Positions 16,198 through 24,518 are shown, counted from the stretch's first letter. The stretch is DNA of 37,516 bases from Planctomycetaceae bacterium (GCA_947453375.1 CANGGT010000015.1:1-37516), one strand, 5' to 3'. A program made the numbers and translations. The notes: generated by a model from the sequence alone, not told the origin.

Positions 16198-17694
16198 ATG
16201 ACGCCACTGTTCGCCAACCGCTGGTCGATCGCCCTCCCCCCGATCTGGTTGTTGGGCACGGGAGCGCTGATCGCTCTGGCCGTGATCCTCCTCGTCTGGG
16301 CGGTGCTGCGGGTCGTTCAGCCCCGGGCTGCGGCCGAGGCGCGCTCGAGCCTCGGCGACGGCTTCGCCGGGCCGTTCGCCTGGCTGCTGTTGACGCTGTC
16401 GGCAGTGGCGATCGCCTTCACGCCGCTGGTGCCTCTCAATCAGATCGGCCGGTCGCTGGCGCGGATGTCGTCGGCCGACCGTTTCGAACAGCGTCTCTCG
16501 ATTCCCGCCGGCGTCACGCTCGAGGAGTTCGAACTCAACCTCCGGCCGCAGGAGATCGAATCGCTCGACCTCGACACCGCGCAGCCGCTCGTCGTCCGCA
16601 CGCAGCAGCCGATCGAGGGCTTCGCTTTGGCCAAGCAGGCTGATATCGAACTCCTCCCCGGCGCCACCTGGACCTGGAAGCGAGGTGACGAGACCAACAA
16701 GCCGAATCCGTTCATCGGCCAGAAGGCCCGTATCGAGGTCAGCAATGCCGGCACGGCGCCGGTCGACCTCACCGTCCGCGCTCGGCTCGTTCCGGAATAC
16801 CCCCAGTCGGCGATCCTCCCCTGGACGGTGATCACGGTCCTCTCAATCAGTCTGGCCTACGCCCTCTTCCGGCTCATTCCCCGGCGGATGGCGGCCGTCG
16901 CCTCGGCGACGACGAAGGAGGCGATCGGCCAGCCGGTGTTCGCGGTGGCGCTGATCCTCGGCGCCGTCCTCCTCCTGGCCTTCATCGTCATCCCTTACAA
17001 CACGTTCGGCGAAGACGTGAAGATGCTCAAGGACAGCGGCCTGACCCTCATCAAGGTGTTGGCGCTGCTGGTCGTCGTCTGGACGGCGAGCGTCGCGGTG
17101 GCCGACGAGATCGAGGGGCGGACGGCCCTCACCGTCCTCTCCAAGCCGCTCACCCGCTGGCAGTTCGTCCTCGGGAAGTTCGTCGGCCTCGTCCTCGTCG
17201 CTCTGTTGGTGTTTCTCGTCCTCGGAACGATCCTCATGGCGACGACGAGCCTCAAGGTCGTCTACGACGCCCGCGAGGGGGGCAAGCTCGATCCGGTGTG
17301 GCGCGACTGCGCCGACGAGATGATCACCGTCGTTCCCGGGCTCGTCCTGTCGCTCCTCGAGACGATCCTCCTGGCGGCGGTGAGCCTGGCTGTCTCGACG
17401 CGGCTGGGCATGGTGCCCAATCTCATCATCTGCTTCACCGTCTACGCCCTCGGCCACCTCGTGCCGCTGATCGTCCAGTCGAGCGTGGGCAAGTTCGCGA
17501 TCGTGAGATTCGTGGGGCAGTTGTTCGCGACGATCCTCCCGGTGCTCGAACACTTCACGATCGAGGCGGCGGTCGTCGGCGGCGTGCCGGTGCCGTGGAG
17601 CTATCTGGGGTGGGCAGCGCTCTATTCGGCCCTTTACTCGGCGGTGGCGCTGCTGGTGGCCCTCGTCCTCTTCCAAGACCGCGATCTCGCCTGA
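16198..17694 (+). CDS. ABC-2-type transporter permease, 498 aa
   Basis: Two N-terminal helices (about 14-40 and 58-82), a soluble loop of about 120 residues (85-205), a helix (208-226) and then a C-terminal block of five or six helices from 245. The tract DEIEGRTALTVLSKPLTRWQ (303-322) is the coupling-region signature of ABC-2 permeases such as NosY. These proteins export or move an unknown substrate with a separate ATPase; no ATPase gene is next to it here. The extra soluble domain near the N-terminus is unusual compared with the short NosY form. The start is the ATG that opens MTPLFANRW; no Shine-Dalgarno is visible, only a pyrimidine-rich tract. The open frame extends 39 codons upstream without similarity. 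Confidence 0.8.
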   Translation: MTPLFANRWSIALPPIWLLGTGALIALAVILLVWAVLRVVQPRAAAEARSSLGDGFAGPFAWLLLTLSAVAIAFTPLVPLNQIGRSLARMSSADRFEQRLSIPAGVTLEEFELNLRPQEIESLDLDTAQPLVVRTQQPIEGFALAKQADIELLPGATWTWKRGDETNKPNPFIGQKARIEVSNAGTAPVDLTVRARLVPEYPQSAILPWTVITVLSISLAYALFRLIPRRMAAVASATTKEAIGQPVFAVALILGAVLLLAFIVIPYNTFGEDVKMLKDSGLTLIKVLALLVVVWTASVAVADEIEGRTALTVLSKPLTRWQFVLGKFVGLVLVALLVFLVLGTILMATTSLKVVYDAREGGKLDPVWRDCADEMITVVPGLVLSLLETILLAAVSLAVSTRLGMVPNLIICFTVYALGHLVPLIVQSSVGKFAIVRFVGQLFATILPVLEHFTIEAAVVGGVPVPWSYLGWAALYSALYSAVALLVALVLFQDRDLA

Positions 17695-17737
17695 TCGCCC
17701 CTGGGTGTGATGAAGCTGCCCCTATCGGGCGATTTTT
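17695..17737 (+). terminator. Rho-independent-like terminator after the ABC-2 permease
   Basis: TCGCCC directly after the stop codon pairs with GGGCGA, which is followed by five T (17733-17737). The loop is long (26 bases) but may contain an inner GGG/CCC stem. It lies in the 92-base gap between convergent genes. Confidence 0.45.
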
Positions 17738-17786
17738 CAGCGCGATACCGCGCCACGAAACTGCTTTTGATTGGCGAGGTCCGCCC

Positions 17787-18464
17787 TTACCGCATCAGGC
17801 CGGTGCGGCCCGTGACGCCGATCAGGCCGATGCCGTCGGACATCGGGCCAGCCAGCGGCTGCCGGGTCGAGCCCTGCGGGGCTGACTGCGCCTCCGCCTT
17901 GCCGTCGAAAAACAGCGTCATCCCGCCGGGGAGGCGGCGCTCGATCCGCGGCCCTAGCTCGAGCGCGATCTTCGCCGCCGTCGGAGCCTGAGCGATCGAC
18001 GTGCGGAGCTCGAGCGATTCGCGCCCCTTCGTGTGATCATGGGCCATCGCCATCCCGCCGACAAACTTCTGCGGCCCCGCCTCGATCACCATCCGATCGG
18101 CAAGCAAGCCGGCGGAGAGATCGATCCCCTCGATCCGCCCCTTGAGCTCCGCCTGGAGCGGGTTGGCCGCCTGCTCCGCGCCCGACGGCCCCTTCACGAG
18201 CACCCGCAGCGGTGTCGGGGCCCCGGGGGCTGCCAGGTCGCTGGCCCTCAGGCCAGAGGCCATCGAACCTGCCCCCTGGAAATCCTCGAGCCCAAAGCCT
18301 TCGAACTCGACCGGCTCTTCGGTTGCGAAGAGCGTTAGCCGCTCATCCCACCCCTCGACCACCGAGGGGGGATAGGCTGCCCCCGCGGCCGGCCGGGCGA
18401 GGCAGGCCGGGAAGAGGAACAGCAAAGACGGCAGGAAGGCCGGCAGGAACCGGGAATGGGGCAT
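17787..18464 (-). CDS. Exported protein of unknown function, 225 aa
   Basis: The N-terminus has a clear signal peptide (hydrophobic LPSLLFLFPACLA, then ARPAAGA, likely cut near residue 30). The mature part is rich in Gly, Ala and Glu, with no Cys-pair, catalytic motif or repeat that I recognise. A Cys at residue 21 sits in FPAC, a poor lipobox, so secretion or periplasmic residence is more likely than lipidation. ATG 18464 was chosen because the signal peptide begins there; 21 more codons upstream have no signal character. It follows the lipid A operon on the same strand after 158 bases and could be co-transcribed, but it probably has its own promoter. Confidence 0.65.
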   Translation of the reverse strand: MPHSRFLPAFLPSLLFLFPACLARPAAGAAYPPSVVEGWDERLTLFATEEPVEFEGFGLEDFQGAGSMASGLRASDLAAPGAPTPLRVLVKGPSGAEQAANPLQAELKGRIEGIDLSAGLLADRMVIEAGPQKFVGGMAMAHDHTKGRESLELRTSIAQAPTAAKIALELGPRIERRLPGGMTLFFDGKAEAQSAPQGSTRQPLAGPMSDGIGLIGVTGRTGLMR

Positions 18465-18575
18465 GGTGGGCGTGCGGTCGGCGGGGCCCGGCACAAGCCT
18501 CCGGGTCACCGTCGTATCGGACGGCACCGCCCCTCCGCTCTGATCCGCCCCGTGGCGCCGTCAGAGCCGCGTCAC

Positions 18576-18612
18576 ACTGGGAAACGCAGAGAGCTTCCCG
18601 GCAACTGGGAAA
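18576..18612 (-). other. Direct repeat able to form two competing hairpins
   Basis: ACTGGGAAA occurs twice, 28 bases apart, with TTCCC between the copies (18595-18599). On the minus transcript the single central GGGAA can pair with either flanking TTCCC, with loops of 7 or 11 bases. It lies between the Gfo/Idh gene and the exported-protein gene. Stems are only 5 bp, so function is uncertain. Confidence 0.25.
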
Positions 18613-18622
18613 GCCGTACCGA

Positions 18623-19681
18623 TCAGCCCGTCCGGCGGAGCCGGGAAGGAAGTGGCACGGTCGCCGGGACATGACTCCTCCCCAGCGTCGTGGTGCGGAG
18701 ACTGTCGACGACGCGATTGGCGATCTCGAGGGCCGCGGCCCCCGCCGTCGCCGGCACCAGCGGCTGCCGACCCTCGCGGAGGGCGCCGAGGAAGTCGTCG
18801 TGTTCGGAGGCGATCGCATTCGCCTCCGGAATCGCAAGCGTCTCACGCGGGAGAACGTCGGTGAAGAAGGCCTCCTTCATCGCCGCACGCTGCTCCACCG
18901 GGACATCGGTGGCCACGAACTCACCGCTCCGCACGGCGTCGGATGGCGACACGACCTCGACCGCCTTGGCGTGGAAGTCGACCGACACGACCCCTTCGCT
19001 CGACCAGAGCGTCAAGCCGCGGCGGAGCGTGGGATGGATCCGCGAGGCGGTGAGCGAGGCGACAAGGCCCGAGGAAAAGACGAGCTGCGCCCGCACGGCA
19101 TCCTCGTGGCCACCGGTGGCGTGGAGCCCCTGCGCGTCGACGCGCTCGAGCCGGCCCGGCTCGAGGGAGAGAACCAGATCGATGTCGTGGATCATGAGAT
19201 CGTGGATGACACCGACGTCCATCGAGCGGAACGTGAACGGGGCGAGCCGGAGCGATTCGATCGAGACGATCTTCCCCGCTCGCGACACGGCCATCTGCCA
19301 GGCCGGGTTGAAGCGCTCGACGTGCCCGACGGCGACCGTTCGGCCGCAGCGTCGGGCCGTGGTCACGATCCCGCGGGCCTCCTCGACGGTGGCCGCGATC
19401 GGCTTCTCGATGAGAAGGTCGATGCCCGCTTCGAGAAGCGGCAGCGAGACAGCCGAATGCCGACCGGTCGGCGCGGCGACGACGGCCGCCTCGACCAAGC
19501 CGATGAGCTCCTCAGGCTCCGCGAGCGCCCGGCAGCCATGGGCAGCGGCGACCTTGTCGCGCGACGCGGCGAACGGATCGACGACCGCCACGAGCTCGAC
19601 GTCGGGCCTGCCGGCGAGGAGCCGGGCGTGGATCGATCCGAGATGTCCGCAACCGACGACCGCCACCTTCGTCCGCTTCAT
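18623..19681 (-). CDS. Gfo/Idh/MocA-family oxidoreductase in the lipid A operon (GnnA-like?)
   Basis: A 352-aa NAD(P)-dependent sugar oxidoreductase. The Rossmann motif GCGHLGSIHA (10-19) is followed by EKPIA (92-96), the catalytic Lys motif of the family, then GHVERFNP (119-126) and a HDLMIHDIDL block (160-169) in the C-terminal domain. It starts inside the lpxA stop codon (ATGA), so the two are translated together. In Acidithiobacillus and Leptospira, GnnA of this family oxidises UDP-GlcNAc at C3 and GnnB transaminates it to UDP-GlcNAc3N, used by LpxA to make amide-rich lipid A. That fits the position, but no GnnB-like aminotransferase is in the window. Other sugar roles are possible. Confidence 0.85.
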   Translation of the reverse strand: MKRTKVAVVGCGHLGSIHARLLAGRPDVELVAVVDPFAASRDKVAAAHGCRALAEPEELIGLVEAAVVAAPTGRHSAVSLPLLEAGIDLLIEKPIAATVEEARGIVTTARRCGRTVAVGHVERFNPAWQMAVSRAGKIVSIESLRLAPFTFRSMDVGVIHDLMIHDIDLVLSLEPGRLERVDAQGLHATGGHEDAVRAQLVFSSGLVASLTASRIHPTLRRGLTLWSSEGVVSVDFHAKAVEVVSPSDAVRSGEFVATDVPVEQRAAMKEAFFTDVLPRETLAIPEANAIASEHDDFLGALREGRQPLVPATAGAAALEIANRVVDSLRTTTLGRSHVPATVPLPSRLRRTG

Positions 19682-20505
19682 GCCGCTCTCCGTCGGGGAA
19701 GGGCGCGTCCGTGCCGCCCCTCCTGCTGGTTGGATAGAAACTGGAGCACCGCCTCGACCTCAGGGACGAGCATCGATTGCGAGCGGAGGATCTCCCGGGC
19801 CTGCTCCTGGCCGACGCGCGCCCGGTAGAGGAGCCGGTGCGCCTCGGTGACGGCCTCCACCGTGCCCGGAGCGAATCCGCCCCGGCGCAGGGCGACGACG
19901 TTCACGCAGCGCGGTCGCGCCGGCGCCCCCTCGCAGAGCATGTACGGGGGCACGTCATGGAGCACCCGCGACAGGCCGGCGACGAACGCGTAGCTGCCGA
20001 TCGTCGCCCAGTGATGCACCGCCACGCCCCCGGAAAGCGAGGCATGGGAATCGATGCGGACATGCCCGCCGAGGAGCGTGCCGTTGGCGATGATCACGCC
20101 GTCGCCAATCCGGCAGTCGTGGGCAACGTGACAGCAGGCCATGAGGAAGTTTCGGCTCCCTACGATGGTCACACCCTCCTCCTTCTCGGAGGCCCGATTG
20201 ATCGTCACTCCCTCGCGGATGACGTTGTCGTCGCCGATCTCCACGCGCGTGTCGCTGCCGCGGTAGCTGACGTCCTGCGGGTCGGCGCCGATGACGGCGT
20301 TGGGGAAAATCCGGTTGCGGGCCCCGATCCGCACGTTCCCCATCACGGTGACATGATTCTCGAGAATCGTGTCCGGGCCGATCGTCGCGTTCCCTGAGAC
20401 GACGCAGTACGGCCCGATGACGACCCCCGGGCTGAGGCAAGCCCCGGCCGCCACGATCGCCGTGGGGTGGACCGCCGAAGACGCCAGTGGGGAGGGATCG
20501 GACAT
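19678..20505 (-). CDS. lpxA: UDP-N-acetylglucosamine acyltransferase LpxA
   Basis: A 275-aa left-handed beta-helix acyltransferase that adds a 3-hydroxyacyl chain from ACP to UDP-GlcNAc (or its 3-amino form), the first step of lipid A synthesis. Hexapeptide repeats run from about residue 11 to 180 (HPTAIVAAGA, GNVRIGARN, DCRIGDGVIIANG). Family landmarks are GADPQDVSYRG (73-83), GVTINRAS (99-106), the catalytic His129 in HVAHDCRIG, and DVPPYMLCEGAPARP (184-198), then RRGGF before the helical C-terminus. ATG 20505 matches the family N-terminus; a GTG 60 bases upstream overlaps the lpxC end. It lies 38 bases after lpxC and overlaps the next gene by four bases. Confidence 0.95.
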   Translation of the reverse strand: MSDPSPLASSAVHPTAIVAAGACLSPGVVIGPYCVVSGNATIGPDTILENHVTVMGNVRIGARNRIFPNAVIGADPQDVSYRGSDTRVEIGDDNVIREGVTINRASEKEEGVTIVGSRNFLMACCHVAHDCRIGDGVIIANGTLLGGHVRIDSHASLSGGVAVHHWATIGSYAFVAGLSRVLHDVPPYMLCEGAPARPRCVNVVALRRGGFAPGTVEAVTEAHRLLYRARVGQEQAREILRSQSMLVPEVEAVLQFLSNQQEGRHGRALPRRRAA

Positions 20506-20543
20506 GAGCGGGAAGGATCCGAGGGGCGGCAGGATTCCACTTC

Positions 20544-21422
20544 TCAGGCCGTCCGCCCCAACCACCGGGTGGCATCGCGAGCGACGAGTTCGCGCACGAG
20601 GCCGGCGTTGAGGGCGTGGCCGCTGCGGAAGGCGCGGACGTGGGCGTGGAGCGGGCGACCGGCGAGGGCGAGATCACCGACGGCGTCGAGGACCTTGTGG
20701 CGGACGCACTCGTCGGCCCAGCGGAGCTCGGTCCCGACCGGCCCGTCGGCCGAGAAAACGACGAGATCGCCGGGGGAGACGGTGGCGCCGAGCCCGGCCG
20801 CCCGGAGCCGGGCCGCGTCGTCGGTCGAGATGAACGTCCGCGCCGACGAGAGTTCGCTGCGGTAGGCGGCGGGGGTGATGTCGATGTCGAGGCGTTGCCG
20901 GCCGATCGGCCCGGGCCCGTAATCGAGGATGTAGTCGATCGAGAGGCCCGGGAACCTCGCCGGGCCGGCCTCGATCCAGCAGGCCGCGTCGCCGACGCGA
21001 ACCGTCTCGCTGACCGTGATCGGCTCTGCCGCGGCATCCTGCTCGACGATGCCGGCACGGTCGATCGCCGCGACGAAATCGCGCGACGAGCCATCCATGC
21101 CAGGCAACTCCTCGGCACTGACGACGACCGTGCAGTTGTCGACGCCCAGCCCAGCCAAGGCGCTCATGACATGCTCGATGAGATGGACGCTCGCCAGACC
21201 ACGGACGATCTGAGTGCGGTTGCGGGCCTCGACCACCGCCCCGACGACCGCCGGCACCGAGGCGGGGGGAACGAGGTCGCCGCGGACGAACACGATCCCG
21301 CTGCCGACGGCCGCGGGCTGGAGCTCGACGCGGTTTTCGCGGCCGCTCCAGTAGCCCCGGCCGTGGACGATGGCCGCGGTGCGGAGCGTGCGTTGCGGCC
21401 GCGCGGGTGGGGTTCGGGGCAT
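20544..21422 (-). CDS. lpxC: UDP-3-O-acyl-N-acetylglucosamine deacetylase LpxC
   Basis: A 292-aa zinc amidase that removes the acetyl group after LpxA and commits the pathway to lipid A. Zinc ligands are visible: H84 in HLIEH, H242 and D246 in HKVLDAVGD. Catalytic residues E83, K243 and H269 (SGHALN) also align with E. coli E78, K239 and H265. Unlike many relatives in the Bacteroidetes there is no FabZ fused to the C-terminus. The early G-x-G-x-H-S/T-G motif reads GRGYWSG (21-27), with Trp in place of the usual His. ATG 21422 fits the family N-terminus; the open frame upstream is a shadow of skp. Its expression may be tuned by the hairpin just upstream. Confidence 0.95.
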   Translation of the reverse strand: MPRTPPARPQRTLRTAAIVHGRGYWSGRENRVELQPAAVGSGIVFVRGDLVPPASVPAVVGAVVEARNRTQIVRGLASVHLIEHVMSALAGLGVDNCTVVVSAEELPGMDGSSRDFVAAIDRAGIVEQDAAAEPITVSETVRVGDAACWIEAGPARFPGLSIDYILDYGPGPIGRQRLDIDITPAAYRSELSSARTFISTDDAARLRAAGLGATVSPGDLVVFSADGPVGTELRWADECVRHKVLDAVGDLALAGRPLHAHVRAFRSGHALNAGLVRELVARDATRWLGRTA

Positions 21423-21459
21423 GGACGCTGCCGGGGAGTGGTTGGCGGAGGGACCAGGC

Positions 21460-21490
21460 CCCCGCGGCCGCCCCGAAGGCGGCCGCGGGG
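21460..21490 (-). other. Strong hairpin between skp and lpxC
   Basis: A perfect 13-bp, G/C-only stem with a 5-base loop, UUCGG on the minus transcript. It starts 8 bases after the skp stop and ends 38 bases before the lpxC ATG. No U-run follows, so it may act as a partial terminator, an RNase processing block or a 3' stabiliser that separates skp and lpxC expression. Confidence 0.55.
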
Positions 21491-21498
21491 CGCCCGAA

Positions 21499-22158
21499 TC
21501 AGCGGGTGCGGGGCTGCGCCGCGGCCGGCTGCGTCGCCACGGCCGGGGTGTTGAGCATCTTGAGGACATCCGGCGTGATGTCGATCCCGGGCTCGAGATA
21601 GACGATCGGCTTGGTGATCCCGCGGAGGATCTGGTTGCGGTCGCTGTTGTCGACCGGATCGCCGTCGAAGCGGTGGACGATGGCGATGCGGTGCTCGCGG
21701 GCGAACTGCTCGACGGCCTTCTCCACCTCGGTGTAGACGGTGAGGTAGACCTTCGCCTCGCGATCCATGAACTCCTTCTTCTGGAGCTGGGCATCGACGT
21801 TGAAGTCGCCCTGGGCCTTGGCGATCTCGGCCTCGAGCTTCTTGAACTCCGGGGTGCCCGGATTGAAGCCTTTGATCTGCTCCATCATGCCGTTGATCCG
21901 GTCACGGTCGGCCTTGAGGGTGTTCTCGGCGGCCATCACCTCTTCCTTCATCCGATCCATCGCCGCCTTGAAGCGGGCGTGGTTCTTGAAGATGTAGCCG
22001 ACGTCGATCACCGCCACGTGCGTCGCCGGGCTGGCGGCGGTCGGGGCCACCGGAGCGGCGGCTGCGGGGGGCGCTGCCGGACGCTGCGGGGCTTGGGCGT
22101 GAGCTGCGGCGGGAACCGCGAGGATTGCACAGAGAATCGCTGCCAGTTGCCACTTCAC
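21499..22158 (-). CDS. skp: Periplasmic chaperone Skp/OmpH
   Basis: A 219-aa exported protein. The signal peptide (residues 1-22) ends in AAAHAQA, followed by a Pro/Ala-rich linker (24-45) and the OmpH domain beginning VAVIDVGYIFKNHARFKAAM (48-67). A long charged helical hairpin (about 60-165) forms the tentacle of the trimeric chaperone that holds outer-membrane proteins in the periplasm. The start is GTG with AAGGAG eight bases upstream; a second GTG nine bases earlier sits inside that ribosome site and is rejected. Position ahead of the lipid A genes is as in many Gram-negative bacteria, joining outer-membrane protein and LPS assembly. Confidence 0.92.
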   Translation of the reverse strand: MKWQLAAILCAILAVPAAAHAQAPQRPAAPPAAAAPVAPTAASPATHVAVIDVGYIFKNHARFKAAMDRMKEEVMAAENTLKADRDRINGMMEQIKGFNPGTPEFKKLEAEIAKAQGDFNVDAQLQKKEFMDREAKVYLTVYTEVEKAVEQFAREHRIAIVHRFDGDPVDNSDRNQILRGITKPIVYLEPGIDITPDVLKMLNTPAVATQPAAAQPRTR

Positions 22159-22271
22159 GGATAGCACTCCTTGCTGGGTCGCACGCGCGGCCGCCGCGAC
22201 CGCGGCGGGGTCGGTCCGGGGCCTCCGTCGCGACCATCCGTGGCCGCGGCGCAGGGGCCGGTCGGGGCGGG

Positions 22272-22300
22272 ACTATGGCAGCGGAGTCGGCCCGGCTCAA
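22272..22300 (-). promoter_or_regulatory. Promoter of the skp-lpxC-lpxA operon
   Basis: TTGAGC (-35), 17-base spacer, CATAGT (-10) on the minus strand. It lies immediately downstream of the terminator of the M28 peptidase gene, which is where a new transcript would be expected. The leader would be about 105 bases. Confidence 0.5.
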
Positions 22301-22303
22301 GTC

Positions 22304-22327
22304 CAAAAACGCGGGCGTTTCGCCCGC
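22304..22327 (-). terminator. Rho-independent terminator of the M28 peptidase gene
   Basis: On the minus strand, GCGGGCG-AAA-CGCCCGC, a perfect 7-bp GC stem with a 3-base loop, is followed by GTTTTTGG. It begins about 20 bases after the peptidase stop. This is the only hairpin in the window with a classical T-run directly after a short-loop stem. Confidence 0.72.
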
Positions 22328-22346
22328 AGAACGCGAATTCCCCGGG

Positions 22347-24518
22347 TCAGCGTGGCGCGCCGAGCGTGACCTCGAGGGTGACTTCCTGCTCGCCCCGTTT
22401 GACGACGACCGGCACCGTCTCCCCCCCCTTGTGCTTCCGCAGAGCGCTGTCGAAGTCGTCGAGGCCGGTGACGGCGCTCTCCCCGATGCGAATGATGAGG
22501 TCGCCCCCGAGGAGCCCCCCCTTGGCCGCCGGGGAATCCTTCGACACTCCGGAGATCGCATACCCCTTCCCCGGCTTGGCGAAGTCGGGAATGCTGCCGA
22601 AGTAGGGGCGATCGCCGTCGCGCCGGGCCATCGTCTGCCGCCCAGCCACTTCGATGTAGGCCGGGGCCTGCGGCGCCCGCGCCAGCTCCTTCACCCCCTC
22701 GGCCACCATCCGGGCGATCCGCGTCATCCCGTCGTAATTGATCTTTTCGGCGGTGTCGGTGGGGCGGTGGTAATCGGCGTGAGTGCCGGTGAAGACGTGG
22801 AGCACGGGGATCTTCTTGGCATAGAAGCTCGCGTGATCGCTGGGGCCGAACCCCCCCGGATCCTTCGTGACGTCGAAGCCGTGGGTGGCGACGAGCCGAT
22901 CGACCATTCCATCGAGGCCGGTGCCGGTGCCGGTGCCATGGATGATCAGCTTTCCGCCGTCGAGCCGGCCGACCATGTCGAGATTCACCATCGCCACCGT
23001 GTCGGCCAGCGGCACCGCGGCATTGGCGGTGTAGTGGGCGCTGCCGAGGAGACCGCGTTCCTCACCGGAGAACGCCACGAAGAGAATGCTCCGCGGATAT
23101 GGCCCCTCCTCGGCGAGGATTCGGGCCACCTCAACGAGCATCGCCGTTCCGCTGCCATTGTCGTCGGCGCCTGCGTGGATCGTCGTATCCCCCGGCGCGG
23201 CGGAGTTGCTCCCGCCGTAGCCGAGGTGGTCGTAATGGGCGCCGACGATCACCGTCTCGGTGGGGAGGATCGGCTTCGGTGCCGCCTCGCCATGGCCCTG
23301 CCCCGCCCCATGCGGTCCCGTGGCATGCGGGTCCACGGCGGCATGCGGGTCGGCAGGTGTCTCTTCGGTGCCGGCCGGAGCCGCAGCCTGCTTTTCGAGA
23401 TCGCCGAGCGCCTTTGCCTCTGCCGGCGAGGCGGGGGGATCATCGTGCGGTCCGGCGGGAGCCGCGGGGCCATGGGCGGTGAGGAGGGCCGCGGCGTCGG
23501 CGGCGACGGAGGGGGGAACCACGGCCCCGATCCCCGGAAGGATCGCAAGGACGTTGCGGGCCTGGGTCTCGGAGCGGTCGATCGCCACGCGGCCGCGGAT
23601 CCGCCAGCCTTCGAGGGGAGCCGAACGCGGGGTTGGCCCGTCATCGATTTGCTTCTCGAGGTCGACGAGCGTCGACCCGAGCACCTTTTCCACGATGGCC
23701 TCGACCACCGGTCGCTTCACCTGGAGGATCGGCAGCGTCCGCTTGTCGGAGCCGTCGCCGGCCCGGGTGAAGGCCATCAGGGCGTCGTCGGTGTTCGACA
23801 CGTCGTTGCAAAACACCACCGCCCCGACCTCGTGCTCGGAGGCGTTGGCCACCTTCCGGCTGAGCGCGGCGTACTGCGAAGTCTGATTGCCGTCGAACTT
23901 GCTCTTGGGATCGTCTTTTTGAGGTTCCTGCCGGAGCACGATCACCGCGGCCCCCTTCGCCCCCGCGGGGCCGAGCGGAGCGTAGTCGTCATAATCCTCG
24001 GCCTTGGCCGTGATCCCATAGCCGGCGAAGGCGATCGGCAGATCGAACTCCCCTGCGCCCCCTGCCGCCAGCGGCGTCCAATCGGTGCCGAGGACGAGCT
24101 TGGTGACCGCCTGGCTCCCGTCAGCGGCAGGCGGCGCGATGATCTCCGCCACGTTCTCCTCCGCGGCCCCCAGCTTCGCATCGAGCGTGATCGGGAACGG
24201 CTGGAAGCTCGCTTCCCCGACAACCGACGTGTCGAGCCCGAGGGTGACAAACTGCCCGGCGACCCACTCGGCGGCCGCATCGATCCCTGCAGTTCCCGGG
24301 CCGCGCCCCTCGCGTTCCGGGGATGCGAGCCATTCGACACTCGTGCGGAGCCGGTCTCGTCTGGCGATCTCCGGAGGCGTGAGCGGCCGCGGTGCCGGCG
24401 CTGGCGGCGTAGCGGCGGGAGGCGCGGCGTCTTGAGCCAGAGCGATACGGTCGCCCGAGACTACCGCCGCCGCGACGACCAGCGTGATCACCATCGATCG
24501 CGGGAGCACGCCCCGCAT
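22347..24518 (-). CDS. Secreted M28 metallopeptidase with C-terminal PDZ domain
   Basis: A 723-aa protein. Signal peptide (about 1-29, ending ALAQD), an Ala/Pro-rich linker, a region containing a PA-like insert (about 140-330), a His-rich linker (350-416; five His in PHDD, DPH, DPH, GPH, GHG), the M28 catalytic domain (422-612) and a PDZ domain (about 638-720). Zinc ligands and catalytic residues: H428 and D430 (GAHYDH), D452 (AGADDNGSG), E486/E487 (FSGEERG), D514 (NLDMVG) and H584 (ADYHRPTD). It is an aminopeptidase-like enzyme acting outside the cytoplasm; the PDZ domain may hold substrates or partners. ATG 24518 opens the signal peptide; 100 more open codons upstream look non-coding. Confidence 0.9.
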   Translation of the reverse strand: MRGVLPRSMVITLVVAAAVVSGDRIALAQDAAPPAATPPAPAPRPLTPPEIARRDRLRTSVEWLASPEREGRGPGTAGIDAAAEWVAGQFVTLGLDTSVVGEASFQPFPITLDAKLGAAEENVAEIIAPPAADGSQAVTKLVLGTDWTPLAAGGAGEFDLPIAFAGYGITAKAEDYDDYAPLGPAGAKGAAVIVLRQEPQKDDPKSKFDGNQTSQYAALSRKVANASEHEVGAVVFCNDVSNTDDALMAFTRAGDGSDKRTLPILQVKRPVVEAIVEKVLGSTLVDLEKQIDDGPTPRSAPLEGWRIRGRVAIDRSETQARNVLAILPGIGAVVPPSVAADAAALLTAHGPAAPAGPHDDPPASPAEAKALGDLEKQAAAPAGTEETPADPHAAVDPHATGPHGAGQGHGEAAPKPILPTETVIVGAHYDHLGYGGSNSAAPGDTTIHAGADDNGSGTAMLVEVARILAEEGPYPRSILFVAFSGEERGLLGSAHYTANAAVPLADTVAMVNLDMVGRLDGGKLIIHGTGTGTGLDGMVDRLVATHGFDVTKDPGGFGPSDHASFYAKKIPVLHVFTGTHADYHRPTDTAEKINYDGMTRIARMVAEGVKELARAPQAPAYIEVAGRQTMARRDGDRPYFGSIPDFAKPGKGYAISGVSKDSPAAKGGLLGGDLIIRIGESAVTGLDDFDSALRKHKGGETVPVVVKRGEQEVTLEVTLGAPR

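Noticed and set aside
20544-21422. LpxC-FabZ fusion
   Set aside because: The product ends at residue 292 right after the SGHALN block; no FabZ hot-dog domain follows.
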